A DNA stretch of 64,000 nt from Streptomyces sp. CBMA291 (GTDB lineage: Bacteria; Actinomycetota; Actinomycetes; Streptomycetales; Streptomycetaceae). The stretch is taken from the NCBI RefSeq assembly GCF_014596525.1, contig NZ_MSJP01000083.1, positions 124,001 to 188,000 on the forward strand, written 5' to 3'. Below the pieces are notes generated by a model. It saw only the letters and a program-made list of their open reading frames with translations. It had not been told where the DNA came from and made no database searches. Of this stretch, positions 56,119 through 64,000 are shown piece after piece (position 1 is the stretch's first letter; every line of letters starts with the position of its first letter). The position numbers were made by a program, and so were the translations under genes.

Positions 56119-56646
56119 TCAGCCTCGGGGCGGGGGCGGGAGGAGCGGTTTGCGGACCACCGGGGAGGACAGCACGATCGAGGTCGTCGTCCGGCCGAGG
56201 GCCGAGGTCCGCTCCAGCATCTCCTCCAGATGGCCGGTGTCGGTGACGGCGACCTTGAGGATCCAGCAGTCCTCCCCCACCACGTGGTGGACCTCCAGGA
56301 CCTCGGGGCGCTCGGTCAGTTCGAGGGTGCGGGGGTGCTTCAGGGTGTAGCCGGCGTGCGGGTTCACCCGGATGAAGGCCTGGATGCCGTAGCCGAGCCG
56401 GGCGGGGGAGACATGGGCGCCGTAGCCGGTGACCGCGCCGCTCGCCTCCAGGCGCCGGACCCGCTCGGTGACGGCGGCGGGGCTGAGCCGGACGCGCCGC
56501 CCCAGCTCGCTCAGTCTGACCCGGCCGTCGCTCTGGAGGACGTCCAGGATCCGCCGGTCGACGGCGTCGAACGAGGCCGCCGTGTTTTCCTCGGCGGAAG
56601 GACGCGAAGGCCGTGGTTCTTTTGGCATGCCGTCCTGGACTCCCAT
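56119..56646 (-). CDS. Lrp/AsnC-family regulator
   Basis: 175 residues from the ATG at 56644-56646, with AAGGGGG a few bases upstream. HTH: DAVDRRILDVLQSDGRVRLSE ... RRVRLSPAAVTERVRRLEAS; then the RAM ligand domain with VLEVHHVVGEDCWILKVAV and LGRTTTSIVLS. Acts as an oligomeric amino-acid-responsive regulator. It is divergent, with a 65-base gap, from an NAD-dependent epimerase-like gene that it may control. The last 10 residues are Pro-rich. Confidence 0.9.
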   Translation of the reverse strand: MGVQDGMPKEPRPSRPSAEENTAASFDAVDRRILDVLQSDGRVRLSELGRRVRLSPAAVTERVRRLEASGAVTGYGAHVSPARLGYGIQAFIRVNPHAGYTLKHPRTLELTERPEVLEVHHVVGEDCWILKVAVTDTGHLEEMLERTSALGRTTTSIVLSSPVVRKPLLPPPPRG

Positions 56647-56711
56647 GTTTCCCCCTTCAATCGGCGGTGATTCAACGTAACACTGGAATCAAGCCAAGGG
56701 AGTTGGGATTC

Positions 56712-57620
56712 ATGGACATTCTGGTCATCGGCGGCAACCGCTATTTCGGCAAGCGGCTCATCGCCCTCTTGCGGAACTCCGGACACCGGGTCACGGTGCT
56801 CAACCGGGGCTCCTCGGGAATCCCCGGGGAAATCGAGCACGTCATCGCCGACCGCGATGACGAGAACGCCCTGGAATCCGCCCTCGCGGGCCGTTTCTTC
56901 GATGTCGTCGTGGACCAGGTCTGCTACACCCCGCACCAGGCGGAGATCGCCCGGCGCGTCTTCGCGGACCGTACCCGGCGCTATGTGATGACCTCCACGG
57001 TGATGGTGTACGAGCACCAGGACTCCCCGGATCCGGTCGCCGAGGACTCCCTGGACCTGTCGGCGGTCGCCGTCGACACCCGGCTCCCCTGGGGCGACCC
57101 CGGGTTCCGGGACGCCCACTACGGGGAGGGCAAGCGGCAGGCGGAGGCGGTCTTCGCGGCGGGCACGGACTTCGCGTGGACCTCGGTGCGGGTCGCCCAT
57201 GTCCTCGGCGGGGACGACGACTTCACCGGCCGGCTCGACCATTATGTGCGGCGGGTCCGGGCGGGCGAGCCCATCGCCGTCCCCGCGGTCGACCACCCGG
57301 CGACCTACGTCCACGTGGAGGAGATCGCCGCTTTCCTCGCCTGGACCGCCGTCGCCGACTTCACCGGACCGGTCAACGCCCACTCCCACGGCCCCCTCAC
57401 CGCCGCCGACCTCTGCGCCGAGATCGAACGGCAGGTCGGCGGCCGGACCGTCTTCCGCGCGGTGGAGTCCGGCGAGGTCTCGCCGTTCTCCTTCACCCGC
57501 TCGTACGGCATGGACAACTCCCGTGCCACCGCGCTGGGTTACTCCTTCAGTCACTCCTCCACCTGGCTGGCGCGGGCGGTCGCGGAGACGGTCGGGCAGG
57601 GGGCGGGACACCCGGGGTGA
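56712..57620 (+). CDS. NAD-dependent epimerase/reductase-like SDR protein
   Basis: 302 residues from the ATG at 56712, with AAGGGAG upstream. The nucleotide motif is LVIGGNRYFGKRLIALL (GGxxFxG, atypical SDR). DVVVDQVCYTPHQAEIARR, TSTVMVYEHQD and the active-site-like HYGEGKRQAEAVF (Tyr-x-x-x-Lys) follow, then YVHVEEIAAFLAW and SYGMDNSRATALGYSF. The shape resembles CSP41/isoflavone-reductase-like proteins that act on nucleotide-linked substrates or bind RNA. Specific function unknown; divergent Lrp gene suggests amino-acid-linked control. Confidence 0.78.
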   Translation: MDILVIGGNRYFGKRLIALLRNSGHRVTVLNRGSSGIPGEIEHVIADRDDENALESALAGRFFDVVVDQVCYTPHQAEIARRVFADRTRRYVMTSTVMVYEHQDSPDPVAEDSLDLSAVAVDTRLPWGDPGFRDAHYGEGKRQAEAVFAAGTDFAWTSVRVAHVLGGDDDFTGRLDHYVRRVRAGEPIAVPAVDHPATYVHVEEIAAFLAWTAVADFTGPVNAHSHGPLTAADLCAEIERQVGGRTVFRAVESGEVSPFSFTRSYGMDNSRATALGYSFSHSSTWLARAVAETVGQGAGHPG

Positions 57621-57669
57621 GGGGGTACGCGTACCGGCGTGCGGCCGGGTGCCGCGCGCCCCGGGCCGG

Positions 57670-59022
57670 TCAGACGCCCGCGCGGGCCCGTTCCTCGCCC
57701 TCGTCGGTCCGCCGGGCCGGGAGCCGGGCCGGGGCGTGGTCGTCGACGAGGGTCCGCTCGTCGAACGGGACCCGCCCGGCGAGGACGGCGGCGGCACGCG
57801 CCTTGTCGAACTCCTTCGTCCACGTGCCGACCAGCACCGTCGCCACCGCGTTGCCCGCGAAGTTGGTCAGGGCGCGCGCCTCGCTCATGAAACGGTCGAC
57901 GCCCACGATGAGGCCCACCCCGTCGACCAGATCGGGCCGGTGCGACTGGAGACCGCCCGCGAGGGTCGCGAGACCGGCGCCGGTGACACCCGCCGCGCCC
58001 TTCGAGGCGATGACCATGAAGACCAGCAGGGAGATCTGCTCACGGACGGAGAGCGGGTCGCCCATCGCCTCGGCGACGAAGAGCGAGGACATCGTCAGAT
58101 AGATCGCGGTCCCGTCGAGGTTGAAGGAGTAGCCCGTCGGCACGGTGATGCCGACGACCGGCCGGCTCACCCCCAGGTGCTCCATCTTCGCGATGAGCCG
58201 GGGCAGCGCCGACTCCGACGAGGAGGTGGAGAGGATCAGGAGGAACTCCCGGCCCAGGTACTTCAGGAGCGACCAGACGTTGACTCCGGCGATCAGCCGG
58301 AGCAGCGCGCCCAGCACCACGAAGACGAAGATCGCGCAGGTCAGATAGAAGCCGATCATGATGACGGCGAGGGACTTCAGGGCGTCGGCGCCGGTCGCAC
58401 CGACCACCGCCGCGATCGCGCCGAACGCGCCGGCCGGGGCGGCCCACATGATCATGCCGAGGATACGGAAGACAAGCCGCTGGAGGTGCCCGATCCCGCG
58501 CAGCACCGGCTCGCCGGAGGCCCCCATCGCCTGGAGCGCGAAGCCCGTGAGCAGCGCGACCAGCAGGGTCTGGAGGACCTCGCCACCGGTGAAGGCGGAG
58601 ACCATCGTCATGGGGATGATCCCGAGCAGGAAGTCGGCGGTGGACTCGCTCGCCCCCTCCGCCTGCCGGGCGCCCTCCTCGGCCAGCTCCTTGGTGAGGT
58701 GGAGACCGGAGCCGGGCTCCAGGAGGTTGCCGACGACCAGACCGATCGCGAGGGCGACCGTCGACATCACCAGGAAGTAGCCGAGCGCGAGCCCGCCGAC
58801 GGCGCCGACCTTGGCGGCCTTGCGGACGGAACCGACGCCGAGCACGATCGTGCAGAAGATGATCGGCGAGATCAGCATCTTGATCAGATTGACGAAGCCG
58901 GTGCCCAGCGGCTTCAGCTCGACGGCGACGCCCGGCGCCAGGAACCCGACCGCGATACCGAGCAGGACGGCGCCGATGACGGCCGGATAGAGATAGCGGG
59001 TGCGGTCCCGGCGTGCTGCCAC
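57670..59022 (-). CDS. dctA: C4-dicarboxylate/H+ symporter DctA (DAACS family)
   Basis: 450 residues with eight membrane helices and two hairpins. Landmarks: LIKMLISPIIFCTIVLGV, the Ser-rich hairpin STSSSESALPRL, the SFNLDGTAIYLTMSSLF motif, ASKGAAGVTGAGLATLAG and GVDRFMSEARALTNFAGNAVA, all typical of DctA rather than neuronal-type glutamate carriers. Imports succinate, fumarate or malate with protons. Divergent from a DcuS/DcuR-like two-component system that probably induces it. Confidence 0.92.
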   Translation of the reverse strand: MAARRDRTRYLYPAVIGAVLLGIAVGFLAPGVAVELKPLGTGFVNLIKMLISPIIFCTIVLGVGSVRKAAKVGAVGGLALGYFLVMSTVALAIGLVVGNLLEPGSGLHLTKELAEEGARQAEGASESTADFLLGIIPMTMVSAFTGGEVLQTLLVALLTGFALQAMGASGEPVLRGIGHLQRLVFRILGMIMWAAPAGAFGAIAAVVGATGADALKSLAVIMIGFYLTCAIFVFVVLGALLRLIAGVNVWSLLKYLGREFLLILSTSSSESALPRLIAKMEHLGVSRPVVGITVPTGYSFNLDGTAIYLTMSSLFVAEAMGDPLSVREQISLLVFMVIASKGAAGVTGAGLATLAGGLQSHRPDLVDGVGLIVGVDRFMSEARALTNFAGNAVATVLVGTWTKEFDKARAAAVLAGRVPFDERTLVDDHAPARLPARRTDEGEERARAGV

Positions 59023-59324
59023 GGGGTCCTCCTCGTGCTGTGGGTGTCCACGCCCCGGTGGACTCCGCGACTATCCATCAGCCTGTGACCGGGGTCACGA
59101 TTGCGTACGTTTCGTTCACGGCGGATCCGCCGGAGGGGGCGGGGGAGGCTCGTGCGGGGCGGGCCCGGACCCGTAGAGGGAGAAGCCCGGACCCGTACGG
59201 GCGGGACCGGACCCCGTACGGGGCGGGCCCAGGCCCCGTACGGCGGAGGCGCGCGGGGCGGAGCGGCGGGCGCGATTCGGGAACGCGACGCATCGGCGCA
59301 AATCCGGCCGTGCAGACTTACCGC
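59023..59324. promoter_or_regulatory. Divergent promoter region of dctA and the sensor kinase, with repeated GTAC palindromes
   Basis: 302 bases without a gene. Three nearby copies of CCCGTACGGG-like palindromes (about 59201, 59212-59223 and 59234-59243) within GCCCGGACCCGTACGGGCGG-type repeats. These could be regulator sites for the adjacent response regulator, but the Pro/Arg-rich context also looks like simple repeat expansion. Confidence 0.45.
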
Positions 59325-61082
59325 ATGCGTCTGCCCCTCCCCCGTCCCCGCAGTCTGGCCGGACAGCTCTTCGCGATGCAGGTCGTCCTCGTGGCCCTGG
59401 TCGTCGCGGGGTGCGCGGTCTTCGCGTACGTCACGGACCGGGCGCAGGCCGAGGAGACCGCGCGGCGGCAGGCTACGGCGACCGCGGCAGCCGTCGCCGA
59501 CTCCCCGTCCGTGGTCGCGGCGGCCCGTTCCGCCGACCCCTCGGCGGTGCTCCAGCCGTACGCCGAGGCGCTCCGCCGGCACGCGGGGGTCGCCTTCGTG
59601 GTGATCATGGCGCCGGACGGCACCCGCTGGACCCACCCGGAGCCCGCGCAGATCGGCCACACCTATCTCGGGCACATCGCGGGGGCACGGGCCGGGCGGA
59701 TCCACTCCGAGACCCATCGGGGGATACTCGGCCCCTCCGTGCGGACCGTGGCGCCCGTCCTGGACTGGGGCAGGGTCGTCGCCCTGGTCAGCGCGGGCAT
59801 CACCATCGACAGGATCAGCGAGCAGGTACGGGGGCAGGTCACCGCGCTGCTGTGCATGGCGGGCGCGGCGCTCGCGCTCGGCGGCGCGGGCACGTATGTC
59901 GTCAACGCCCGGCTGCGCCGCCACACCCACGGCATGAACGCGACCGAGCTGAGCCGGATGCACGACTACCACGAGGCGGCGCTGCACGCGGTCCGCGAAG
60001 GGCTCGTGATGCTGGACGGGCGGCGGCGGATCGCGCTCGTCAACGACGGGGCGCGGGAACTGCTCGGCCTCGACGGGGCGTGCGTCGGGCGCCCGGCGGC
60101 CGGTCTGGGGCTGCCCGCGCCGCTGACGGGCGCGCTGCTCTCGGCCGAGCCGCGTGTCGACGAGACGCATCTGACGGCGGACCGGGTACTGCTCGTCAAC
60201 ACCCGCCCGGTGGTGGGCGGGGAGCGGCGCGGCACCGTCGTCACGCTCCGGGACCGCACCGAACTCCAGGCGCTCTCCGGGGAGCTGGACTCGGAGCGCG
60301 GCTTCACCGAGGCGCTGCGCTCCCAGGCCCACGAGGCGGCGAACCGGCTGCACACCGTCGTGTCGCTGATCGAACTGGGCCGGGTGGACGAGGCGGTGGA
60401 GTTCGCGACGGCGGAGCTGGAACTGGCACAGGCGCTGACCGACCGGGTCGTGGACGCGGTCGGCGAGCCGGTCCTCGCGGCGCTGCTGCTCGGCAAGGCG
60501 GCCCAGGCCAACGAGCGGGGCGTGGAGCTGACGCTCACCGAGGAGAGCCGTATCGACGACGGGCCGCTGCCCGCGTCCCTGCCCGCCCGTGACCTGGTGA
60601 CGATCCTGGGAAATCTCGTCGACAACGCGGTGGAGGCGGCGGGCGGCACCCCGAGGGCGCGGGTGACGGTCACCGTCACGGCCCGCGCCGGGGACGGGGA
60701 ACTGCTGCTGCGGGTCGGCGACAGCGGGCCGGGGGTGCGGCCCGCCGACCGGGACGCGGTCCTCGGCCGGGGCTGGACCACCCGGGGCCCCGGCCGGGGC
60801 CTCGGCCTCGCCCTGGTGGGCCAGGCGGTGACCAGGGCCCGGGGCACGCTGACGGTCGCGGACGCGGCGGAGGGCGGGGCGGAGTTCACCGTACGGCTGC
60901 CGCTGCGGGAGGAGGGAGACCGCCGCACGGTCACAGGACCGGCCGCGGAACCGGGGCCCGGCATCGCGTCCGGGCCGGTCCCCCTCGCGGCCCCGGGCCC
61001 CGGCTCCCGCGCGGGCTCCGCCCCGCACCCCGGTCGTCGCCCCGCTCCCCTCGCCGATGTCGACGGCGAGGTGCGGCGATGA
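59325..61082 (+). CDS. DcuS/CitA-like sensor histidine kinase
   Basis: 585 residues from the ATG at 59325. Two transmembrane helices (about 14-36 and 168-190) flank an extracytoplasmic PDC/Cache-type domain with HAGVAFVVIMAPDGTRWTHPEP and GPSVRTVAPVLDWG. A cytoplasmic PAS domain (ALHAVREGLVMLDGRRRIAL) leads to the SPOB_a-type phosphoacceptor FTEALRSQAHEAANRLHTV, then HATPase motifs LGNLVDNAVEAAGG, VGDSGPGVRP and GRGLGLALV. Organisation matches citrate/C4-dicarboxylate sensors. The last 70 residues are Pro/Gly-rich. The stop overlaps the regulator start. Confidence 0.92.
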   Translation: MRLPLPRPRSLAGQLFAMQVVLVALVVAGCAVFAYVTDRAQAEETARRQATATAAAVADSPSVVAAARSADPSAVLQPYAEALRRHAGVAFVVIMAPDGTRWTHPEPAQIGHTYLGHIAGARAGRIHSETHRGILGPSVRTVAPVLDWGRVVALVSAGITIDRISEQVRGQVTALLCMAGAALALGGAGTYVVNARLRRHTHGMNATELSRMHDYHEAALHAVREGLVMLDGRRRIALVNDGARELLGLDGACVGRPAAGLGLPAPLTGALLSAEPRVDETHLTADRVLLVNTRPVVGGERRGTVVTLRDRTELQALSGELDSERGFTEALRSQAHEAANRLHTVVSLIELGRVDEAVEFATAELELAQALTDRVVDAVGEPVLAALLLGKAAQANERGVELTLTEESRIDDGPLPASLPARDLVTILGNLVDNAVEAAGGTPRARVTVTVTARAGDGELLLRVGDSGPGVRPADRDAVLGRGWTTRGPGRGLGLALVGQAVTRARGTLTVADAAEGGAEFTVRLPLREEGDRRTVTGPAAEPGPGIASGPVPLAAPGPGSRAGSAPHPGRRPAPLADVDGEVRR

Positions 61083-61774
61083 GGGGCGGGGGAATCCGGG
61101 TGCTGGTCGTCGAGGACGATCCCGTCGCCGCCGACGCGCACGCGCTGTACGTGGGGCGGGTCGAGGGGTTCACCGTGGTCGGGATCGCCCACTCCCGTGC
61201 CGCCGCCGCGCGGGTGCTGGACCGGACCCCCGTCGATCTGATCCTGCTCGACCTCTATCTGCCGGACGGTCACGGTCTGCGGCTGCTGCGGGCGCTGCGC
61301 GCCGCCGGGCACTCGGCCGACGTCATCGCCGTGACCTCCGCCCGTGATCTGTCCGTCGTCCGGGAGGGCGTCTCCCTGGGCGTCGTCCAGTACGTCCTGA
61401 AGCCCTTCGCCTTCGCGACCCTCAGGGACCGGCTCGTCCGGTACGCGGCCTTCCGGGCGACGGCGGGCGAGGCCTCGGGGCAGGACGAGGTCGACCGGGC
61501 CCTGGCCACGCTCAGGACCCCGCACCCCGCCGCCCTCCCCAAGGGCCTGAGCGCGCCGACCCTGGAGGCCGTCACCCGGAGCCTGCGCGCCGCCCGTTCC
61601 GGCCTCACCGCCGCCGAGGCGGGGGCGGCGGTCGGGATCTCCCGGATCACCGCGCGCCGCTACCTGGAACATCTGGTCTCCGAGGGACGAGCGGGACGGG
61701 CCCCGAGGTACGGACAGATCGGGCGCCCCGAACTCCAGTACCGCTGGCTCGAAGACCCCACGCGGGGCCGGTGA
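61079..61774 (+). CDS. DcuR/CitB-like response regulator
   Basis: 231 residues. Receiver with VLVVEDDPVAADAHALYV, phospho-Asp in LILLDLYLPDGHGL near residue 58, VIAVTSARDLS and Lys in YVLKPFAFATL. The output domain has an HTH of the DcuR type: LTAAEAGAAVGISRITARRYLEHLVSEG. Expected to switch on dctA in response to extracellular dicarboxylate sensed by the upstream kinase. Overlaps the kinase stop by four bases. A tandem repeat starts just past the stop. Confidence 0.9.
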   Translation: MRGGGIRVLVVEDDPVAADAHALYVGRVEGFTVVGIAHSRAAAARVLDRTPVDLILLDLYLPDGHGLRLLRALRAAGHSADVIAVTSARDLSVVREGVSLGVVQYVLKPFAFATLRDRLVRYAAFRATAGEASGQDEVDRALATLRTPHPAALPKGLSAPTLEAVTRSLRAARSGLTAAEAGAAVGISRITARRYLEHLVSEGRAGRAPRYGQIGRPELQYRWLEDPTRGR

Positions 61775-61779
61775 GGAAG

Positions 61780-62040
61780 CGGCTGGAGGTGCTGGGGGAG
61801 CGGCCGGAGGTGCTGGGGGAGCGGCCGGAGGTGCTGAGGCTGCCGGAGCTGCTGAGGCCACTGGGGCTGTTGAGGCCACTGAGGCCGCTGAGACTGCCGG
61901 AGCCGCTGAGGCCACTGGGGGCCATCGGAACTGCTGCGGCCACTGAGGCTGCCGGGGCCACTGAGGCCACTGGGGGCCACCGGAACTGCTGCGGCCACTG
62001 AGGCTGCTGGGACTGTCGGGGCCGCTGGCGAAGCCGTCGG
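61780..62040 (+). repeat. 21-bp type tandem repeats after the response regulator
   Basis: First two units are nearly exact (GAGGTGCTGGGGGAGCGGCCG), then decay to variants of GCTGAGGCCACTGGGGGCC. The array starts within ten bases of the stop. The rest to 62126 holds no gene (62090-62125 has short CTCACTC repeats). Confidence 0.75.
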
Positions 62041-62126
62041 CGAGACCGTCGGCGAGACCCTGCACACCACCGCCGGTCCCAACCGCCCAACCGCTCACTC
62101 GCCTAACCGCTCACTCGCTCACCCAC

Positions 62127-63137
62127 TCACCCACTCAGCTGGGCCCGTGCGGCAGGGGCGTGTCCGTTCTGGGCTTCCTGGGCGCGTTCCGCCAGCATCT
62201 TCGCCAGTGCTTCCAGGGTGGCCACCTGGAAATCGCTGTTGGAGCCTCGCTCCTCGACCGCGACGACCACCGTGCCGACTTGGACGTACGCCAGTCCCTT
62301 CCCGTCCGAGACCTGGAGGGCGGACGACTGATCGCCGAGGGCCGGTACCGACAGCGGCCTGCCCGTCGACGGCGCCCGGGTGAGCTTCTCGTAGAAGCGC
62401 TGGGCGGCACCGGGCGACTCGCAGGCCACCACCAGGAAGAAGGCCGACTGGTCGAAGGCGTTACGGAAGGACGACTGCGCCGTCGAGAGGATCCCTCCGC
62501 AGAGCGACACCTCCAACGCGGAACAGGCCTCCTCGCCCGAGGCGACGGCCGGCGCGGACTCGGCGGTCCACCCGGTCGGCATGCTGTGCAGATCGGGCGC
62601 GATCGCCTTCACCGTCGCGGCGTCCTTGAGCACGGCGACCCGGCGCCCGTCGGCCCCGCTCGACGCGTCGTCGCCGCCCAGGACGATCCTGGCCAGCCCG
62701 TACACGGCCAGGACCAGCACGAAGACCACCGCGACCACGGCCGCGAGCGCGGTGGGATCACCCTTGCGGATACGGGTGACCGTCTGGTCGCCGAGGACGA
62801 AGGTGCCCCGGGCCCGGCCGCCCCGGTCGATGACGACACTGCCCGTGTTGACGGGCGGCCCGGCCGGTCTCGGCGGGGCCAGGACGCTCGTCAGGTACGC
62901 GGCGAACGCCGGGTCCTGCGCCAGTACGGCCGCCAGCTTGCCCCGCAACAGGGCCCGCGCGTCGGGATCGTCCGGGGTCCGTTCGACCTCCGCCACGGCC
63001 TCCTCGCCCCGGTCCACACTCCGCAGCCTGCCGCGCACCAGGTCGACGACCCTGTCGCCGACCACTCCGCCCGCGGCGCCGACGGCGGCCCGCGCCACCG
63101 CCTCCACCACGGCCGTGGCCAGCTGCTCCCCGTTCAT
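62127..63137 (-). CDS. Single-pass membrane protein of unknown function
   Basis: 336 residues. Cytoplasmic N-terminal 100 residues (helical, ALVEAVARAAVGAAGG-like start and a conserved-looking PDDPDARALLRGKLAAVLAQD), then NTGSVVIDRGGRARGTFVLGDQ, a transmembrane helix near 132-152 (ALAAVVAVVFVLVLAVYGLARIVLG) and an outside domain of about 180 residues with a possible Cys pair (EEACSALEVSLCGG) and one further Cys. I do not recognise the outside domain. It lies divergent from an XRE-P-loop protein. The N-terminal part resembles the small helical modules found beside STAND NTPases; that is an impression only. Confidence 0.68.
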   Translation of the reverse strand: MNGEQLATAVVEAVARAAVGAAGGVVGDRVVDLVRGRLRSVDRGEEAVAEVERTPDDPDARALLRGKLAAVLAQDPAFAAYLTSVLAPPRPAGPPVNTGSVVIDRGGRARGTFVLGDQTVTRIRKGDPTALAAVVAVVFVLVLAVYGLARIVLGGDDASSGADGRRVAVLKDAATVKAIAPDLHSMPTGWTAESAPAVASGEEACSALEVSLCGGILSTAQSSFRNAFDQSAFFLVVACESPGAAQRFYEKLTRAPSTGRPLSVPALGDQSSALQVSDGKGLAYVQVGTVVVAVEERGSNSDFQVATLEALAKMLAERAQEAQNGHAPAARAQLSG

Positions 63138-63280
63138 CCCGCTCCCCCGCTCATCCGGCTCCCCCGTGCATCGCGCTCATCGCGCTCTCTCGTCCGTCCC
63201 GCCGCCGTACATCCCGCTCATCCCGCTCCCTCGTCCATCCCGCCTCCGTCCTCCCGCGCCGTCGGCTCCGCGGGTCCCGC

Positions 63281-63340
63281 CCGGACCGACCGGGACCCGA
63301 CCGGACCGACCGGGACCCGACCGGACCGACCGGGTCCCGT
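63281..63340. repeat. 20-bp tandem repeat, three copies
   Basis: Units 63281-63300, 63301-63320 and 63321-63340 with consensus CCGGACCGACCGGGACCCGA; the third differs at its end. Confidence 0.88.
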
Positions 63341-63353
63341 CCGGGCCTGTCCG

Positions 63354-63400
63354 CACCTGCTTCCTCCCACCGGACAGCGCCCGGCGGGAGGAAGCAGGTG
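63354..63400. promoter_or_regulatory. Perfect inverted repeat between divergent genes
   Basis: 15-bp arms (CACCTGCTTCCTCCC / GGGAGGAAGCAGGTG) with a 17-base loop. It lies upstream of both neighbours, so it is not a normal terminator; it could be an operator or an attenuator in the leader of either gene. Confidence 0.55.
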
Positions 63401-63558
63401 TCCCCCCGTGGCGCCCAAGTGTCGGACCGGAACGGTTGTTGCGCAGGCCGTCGCGCGCGGTGAAACAATTCCGCTCTCCCCCACGGCGTGAATTCCCCTT
63501 GCGGACGGCGCGGTGGGGCGGTTGATTCGTAGGCCGCCGTGGGGAGGGCAGGACTGTC

Positions 63559-64000
63559 ATGGGCCGAAACGAGAATCCGCTCGATCCCTCGGCGAGCCCG
63601 GTCGCCGAACTCGCCGACGCACTGCGCCGACTCCGCCGTGCCGCCGGCAGCCCCCCGTACCACCGGATGGCCCAGCGCTGCTCGTACTCGGTCGCCACCC
63701 TCTCCCGGGCCGCGGCCGGGAAGCAGCTGCCCACCCTCGCCGTGCTGCTCGCCTACGTCGAGGCGTGCGGCGGCGACCCCGGCGACTGGGAAGCGCGCTG
63801 GCACCGCACGGCGGAGGCCCTCGCCGTCCGGCACCCCGGCCTCGGGAGCCCCCCGTACAAGGGGCTGGCCCGGTTCGACCACACCGACCAGGCTCTCTAC
63901 TTCGGCCGGGAGCGTCTCGTCGACGAGCTGTGGGCGCTGACCCGGGAGCGGCGGGTGTCCGCGCTGACCGGCCCGTCGGGGAGCGGGAAGTCCTCCCTGC
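63559..64000 (+). CDS. XRE-type HTH protein with P-loop NTPase (nSTAND-like), N-terminal part only
   Basis: 147 residues to the window edge, starting at an ATG with GGGAGGGCAGGA upstream. Residues 15-75 form an XRE-like HTH: VAELADALRRLRRAAGSPPY, then the recognition-helix area RCSYSVATLSRAAAGKQLPT. From about 100 comes YKGLARFDHTDQALYFGRERLVDEL, the usual lead-in of STAND NTPases, and then TGPSGSGKSSL, a Walker A. In Streptomyces this arrangement is normally followed by WD40 repeats. The rest is outside the window. Confidence 0.75.
   Translation, partial: MGRNENPLDPSASPVAELADALRRLRRAAGSPPYHRMAQRCSYSVATLSRAAAGKQLPTLAVLLAYVEACGGDPGDWEARWHRTAEALAVRHPGLGSPPYKGLARFDHTDQALYFGRERLVDELWALTRERRVSALTGPSGSGKSSL

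Larger units (their letters stand above)
63138..63558. other. Repeat-rich divergent gap
   Basis: No gene seen. 63138-63245: short CTCATCCCGCTCCC-type repeats. 63281-63340: three 20-bp units. 63354-63400: hairpin. The bases before 63559 contain GGGAGGGCAGGA, the ribosome-binding region of the XRE-P-loop gene, and an AT-richer patch near 63464-63500. Confidence 0.55.

Noticed and set aside
63151..63882. Minus-strand frames of 185-243 codons over the XRE-P-loop start
   Set aside because: Low-complexity Gly/Arg/Ser products from repeat DNA; the opposite strand has a well-supported HTH protein.

Overview
The window looks like a chromosomal segment of a Streptomyces-type actinomycete. It has very high G+C with strong third-position GC in every convincing gene, many GTG starts, frequent ATGA/GTGA overlaps, a complete GlgE-type glycogen/trehalose operon, a WhiJ-like XRE/DUF397/ATPase locus and a HelR-like RNA polymerase motor. 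I saw no rRNA or tRNA gene, integrase, insertion sequence or CRISPR array. The genus is an inference from gene content.

Layout. 1-5.35 kb: the 3' half of a + strand run (DegT-type aminotransferase tail, FAD oxidoreductase, adenylate-forming ligase, SAM methyltransferase, UbiA prenyltransferase), four of whose genes overlap by 4 bases; this looks like a small biosynthetic operon of unknown product. 5.4-11 kb: minus-strand envelope and housekeeping genes (small secreted protein, CopD, EF-hand protein, a beta-propeller lipoprotein with a NodB-like lipoprotein, an anti-sigma-type ATPase, an enoyl-CoA hydratase). 11-16.1 kb: two paralogous L,D-transpeptidases, then glgX divergently. 16.4-20.1 kb: an ABC-2 exporter with its own two-component system.

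20.4-31 kb is the accessory stretch. It holds a 1322-residue secreted protein that reads as ribosome-inactivating protein (ricin A-like) domain, ricin-B lectin repeats, GH18 chitinase, beta-sandwich, second lectin-like block and chitin-binding module. It is coupled to a small secreted protein. Beside it are a decayed MFS gene, a three-gene operon (GalE-like epimerase, NAD-binding/nucleotidyltransferase-like fusion, PCMT-like methyltransferase) and a rearranged WhiJ-like regulatory locus in which an XRE protein has lost its HTH and is fused to DUF397.

31-41.6 kb: an aminoglycoside-phosphotransferase-like gene, an asymmetric heterodimeric ABC exporter, a secreted M4 protease with a P domain, and a two-component system whose kinase carries an unusual C-terminal extracytoplasmic tail. 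41.6-52.7 kb: glgP, divergent from glgE-treS-pep2-glgB. Together with glgX these cover glycogen phosphorolysis, debranching, maltose-1-phosphate transfer, trehalose/maltose interconversion, maltose phosphorylation and branching. 52.7-64 kb: HelR, a MerR/thioredoxin operon with a clear MerR-type promoter, a divergent Lrp/epimerase pair, a DctA transporter divergent from a DcuS/DcuR-like system, a membrane protein, and the start of an XRE-P-loop (nSTAND-like) protein cut by the window edge.

A window-wide pattern is that short tandem repeats often begin in the last codons of a gene, or just after its stop, and run downstream. The clearest is nine copies of a 27-base unit whose first copy is the last nine codons of an ABC transporter gene.
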